Below are positions 63,515 through 64,000 of a DNA stretch of 64,000 nt, piece after piece. Where the stretch lies: contig NC_053489.1 in the NCBI RefSeq assembly GCF_905171775.1, positions 397,895,483 through 397,959,482 on the forward strand. Reading direction: 5' to 3'. How positions within the stretch are numbered: position 1 is the first letter of the stretch; each line of letters starts with the position of its first letter. Under the pieces are notes generated by a model. That model did not search any database. It was not told the DNA's origin and saw nothing but the letters and a program-made list of their open reading frames with translations. The translations under genes were made by a program, and so were the position numbers. This stretch comes from Rana temporaria. Its lineage: Eukaryota; Chordata; Amphibia; Anura; Ranidae.

Positions 63515-64000
63515 TGCCGCGAACACACGACCGTTTTTCGGGTTGTAAAAAATTTAGTTTTTAAGGGTCTAGAAAAAACGATTTTTTTTTCAACCCGATC
63601 ATTAAAACGCCCTTACCTACACACGATCGTGAAAAAAATGCTCTAGCAAAGCACGGTGATGTACAACACGTACGACAGCACTATAAAGGGGAAGTTCCAG
63701 TCGGATGGTGCCACCCTTTGGGCTGATTTCGTGTTAGTAAAAGACGATTCACGCTTTTCAGTCTGTTACAGCGTGATGAATGTGCTTACTCCATTACGAA
63801 CAGTAGTTTCACCAGAACGAGCGCCCCCAGCTCATAACTTGCTTCTGAGCATGCACGTTTTTTTCACGTCGTTAAAGCCCACACACGACCATTTTTACAA
63901 CCTTAAAAACTACAACGTTAAAAACGTCGCAAAAAAATATTGTTTGAAAAAAATTTGGGCAATTTTTTACATCGTGAAAAATGCTCTGGAGCCCACACAC
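63515..64000. mobile_element. Palindromic ACACACGA-type MITE, cut by the window end
   Basis: TTA at 63512-63514, then TGCCGCGAACACACGACCG. The central segment ACTATAAAGGGGAAGTTCCA matches the element at 51855-52432. The right terminus lies beyond the window. Confidence 0.75.

Overview
The window looks like intergenic DNA from a large, repeat-rich vertebrate genome. The density and style of its short palindromic transposons, together with L1/Tx1-type LINEs, Harbinger, hAT, Tigger and TTAA-type elements, suggest an anuran amphibian, probably a ranid-like frog. That assignment is inference from repeat style; no host marker gene is present. I found no convincing host protein-coding gene and no tRNA, rRNA or CRISPR array. 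All substantial open reading frames belong to mobile elements or are by-products of minisatellites.

Layout. 1-2.8 kb: the end of a Tc1-like element, then a nearly perfect 1.32-kb tandem duplication, each unit carrying a TTAA-flanked element. 2.8-5.9 kb: a solo LTR and a LINE that landed with a 5' inversion. 7.4-10.7 kb: a complete LTR retrotransposon (+) with a single gag-type ORF. 11.0-18.5 kb: a palindromic DNA element split by a full-length L1-like LINE (-, ORF1 and ORF2 open). 18.5-19.8 kb: one TTAA element inside another. 20-41 kb: a mosaic of MITEs, including hAT elements loaded with minisatellites (25.3-27.9 and 29.2-30.8 kb) and a multi-level nest at 36.6-39.0 kb. 41.2-47.4 kb: a 6.2-kb PIF/Harbinger element with an intact three-exon transposase and a broken antisense MADF-type partner. 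47-54 kb: more palindromic elements. 54.1-57.3 kb: a second copy (-) of the gag-only LTR retrotransposon with LTRs that look identical, inserted in a TTAA element. 57.6-64 kb: a solo LTR, TTAA elements, minisatellites and a palindromic element running off the end.

The most unusual system is the LTR retrotransposon present twice. Its one ORF fuses a SCAN-like gag and a CCHC zinc knuckle to a C-terminal module that I recognise as HEXIM, the host inhibitor of P-TEFb that binds 7SK RNA. The arginine/lysine-rich RNA-binding stretch, the PYNT-type segment (here PYTT) and the cyclin-T-binding coiled coil are kept, while the acidic autoinhibitory region is missing. Both copies have the fusion although their LTRs have diverged, so capture predates the split. 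Downstream of the ORF both copies keep a short hairpin with GATC facing GATC, reminiscent of the HEXIM site in 7SK. There is no pol gene, so movement must depend on enzymes from another element.
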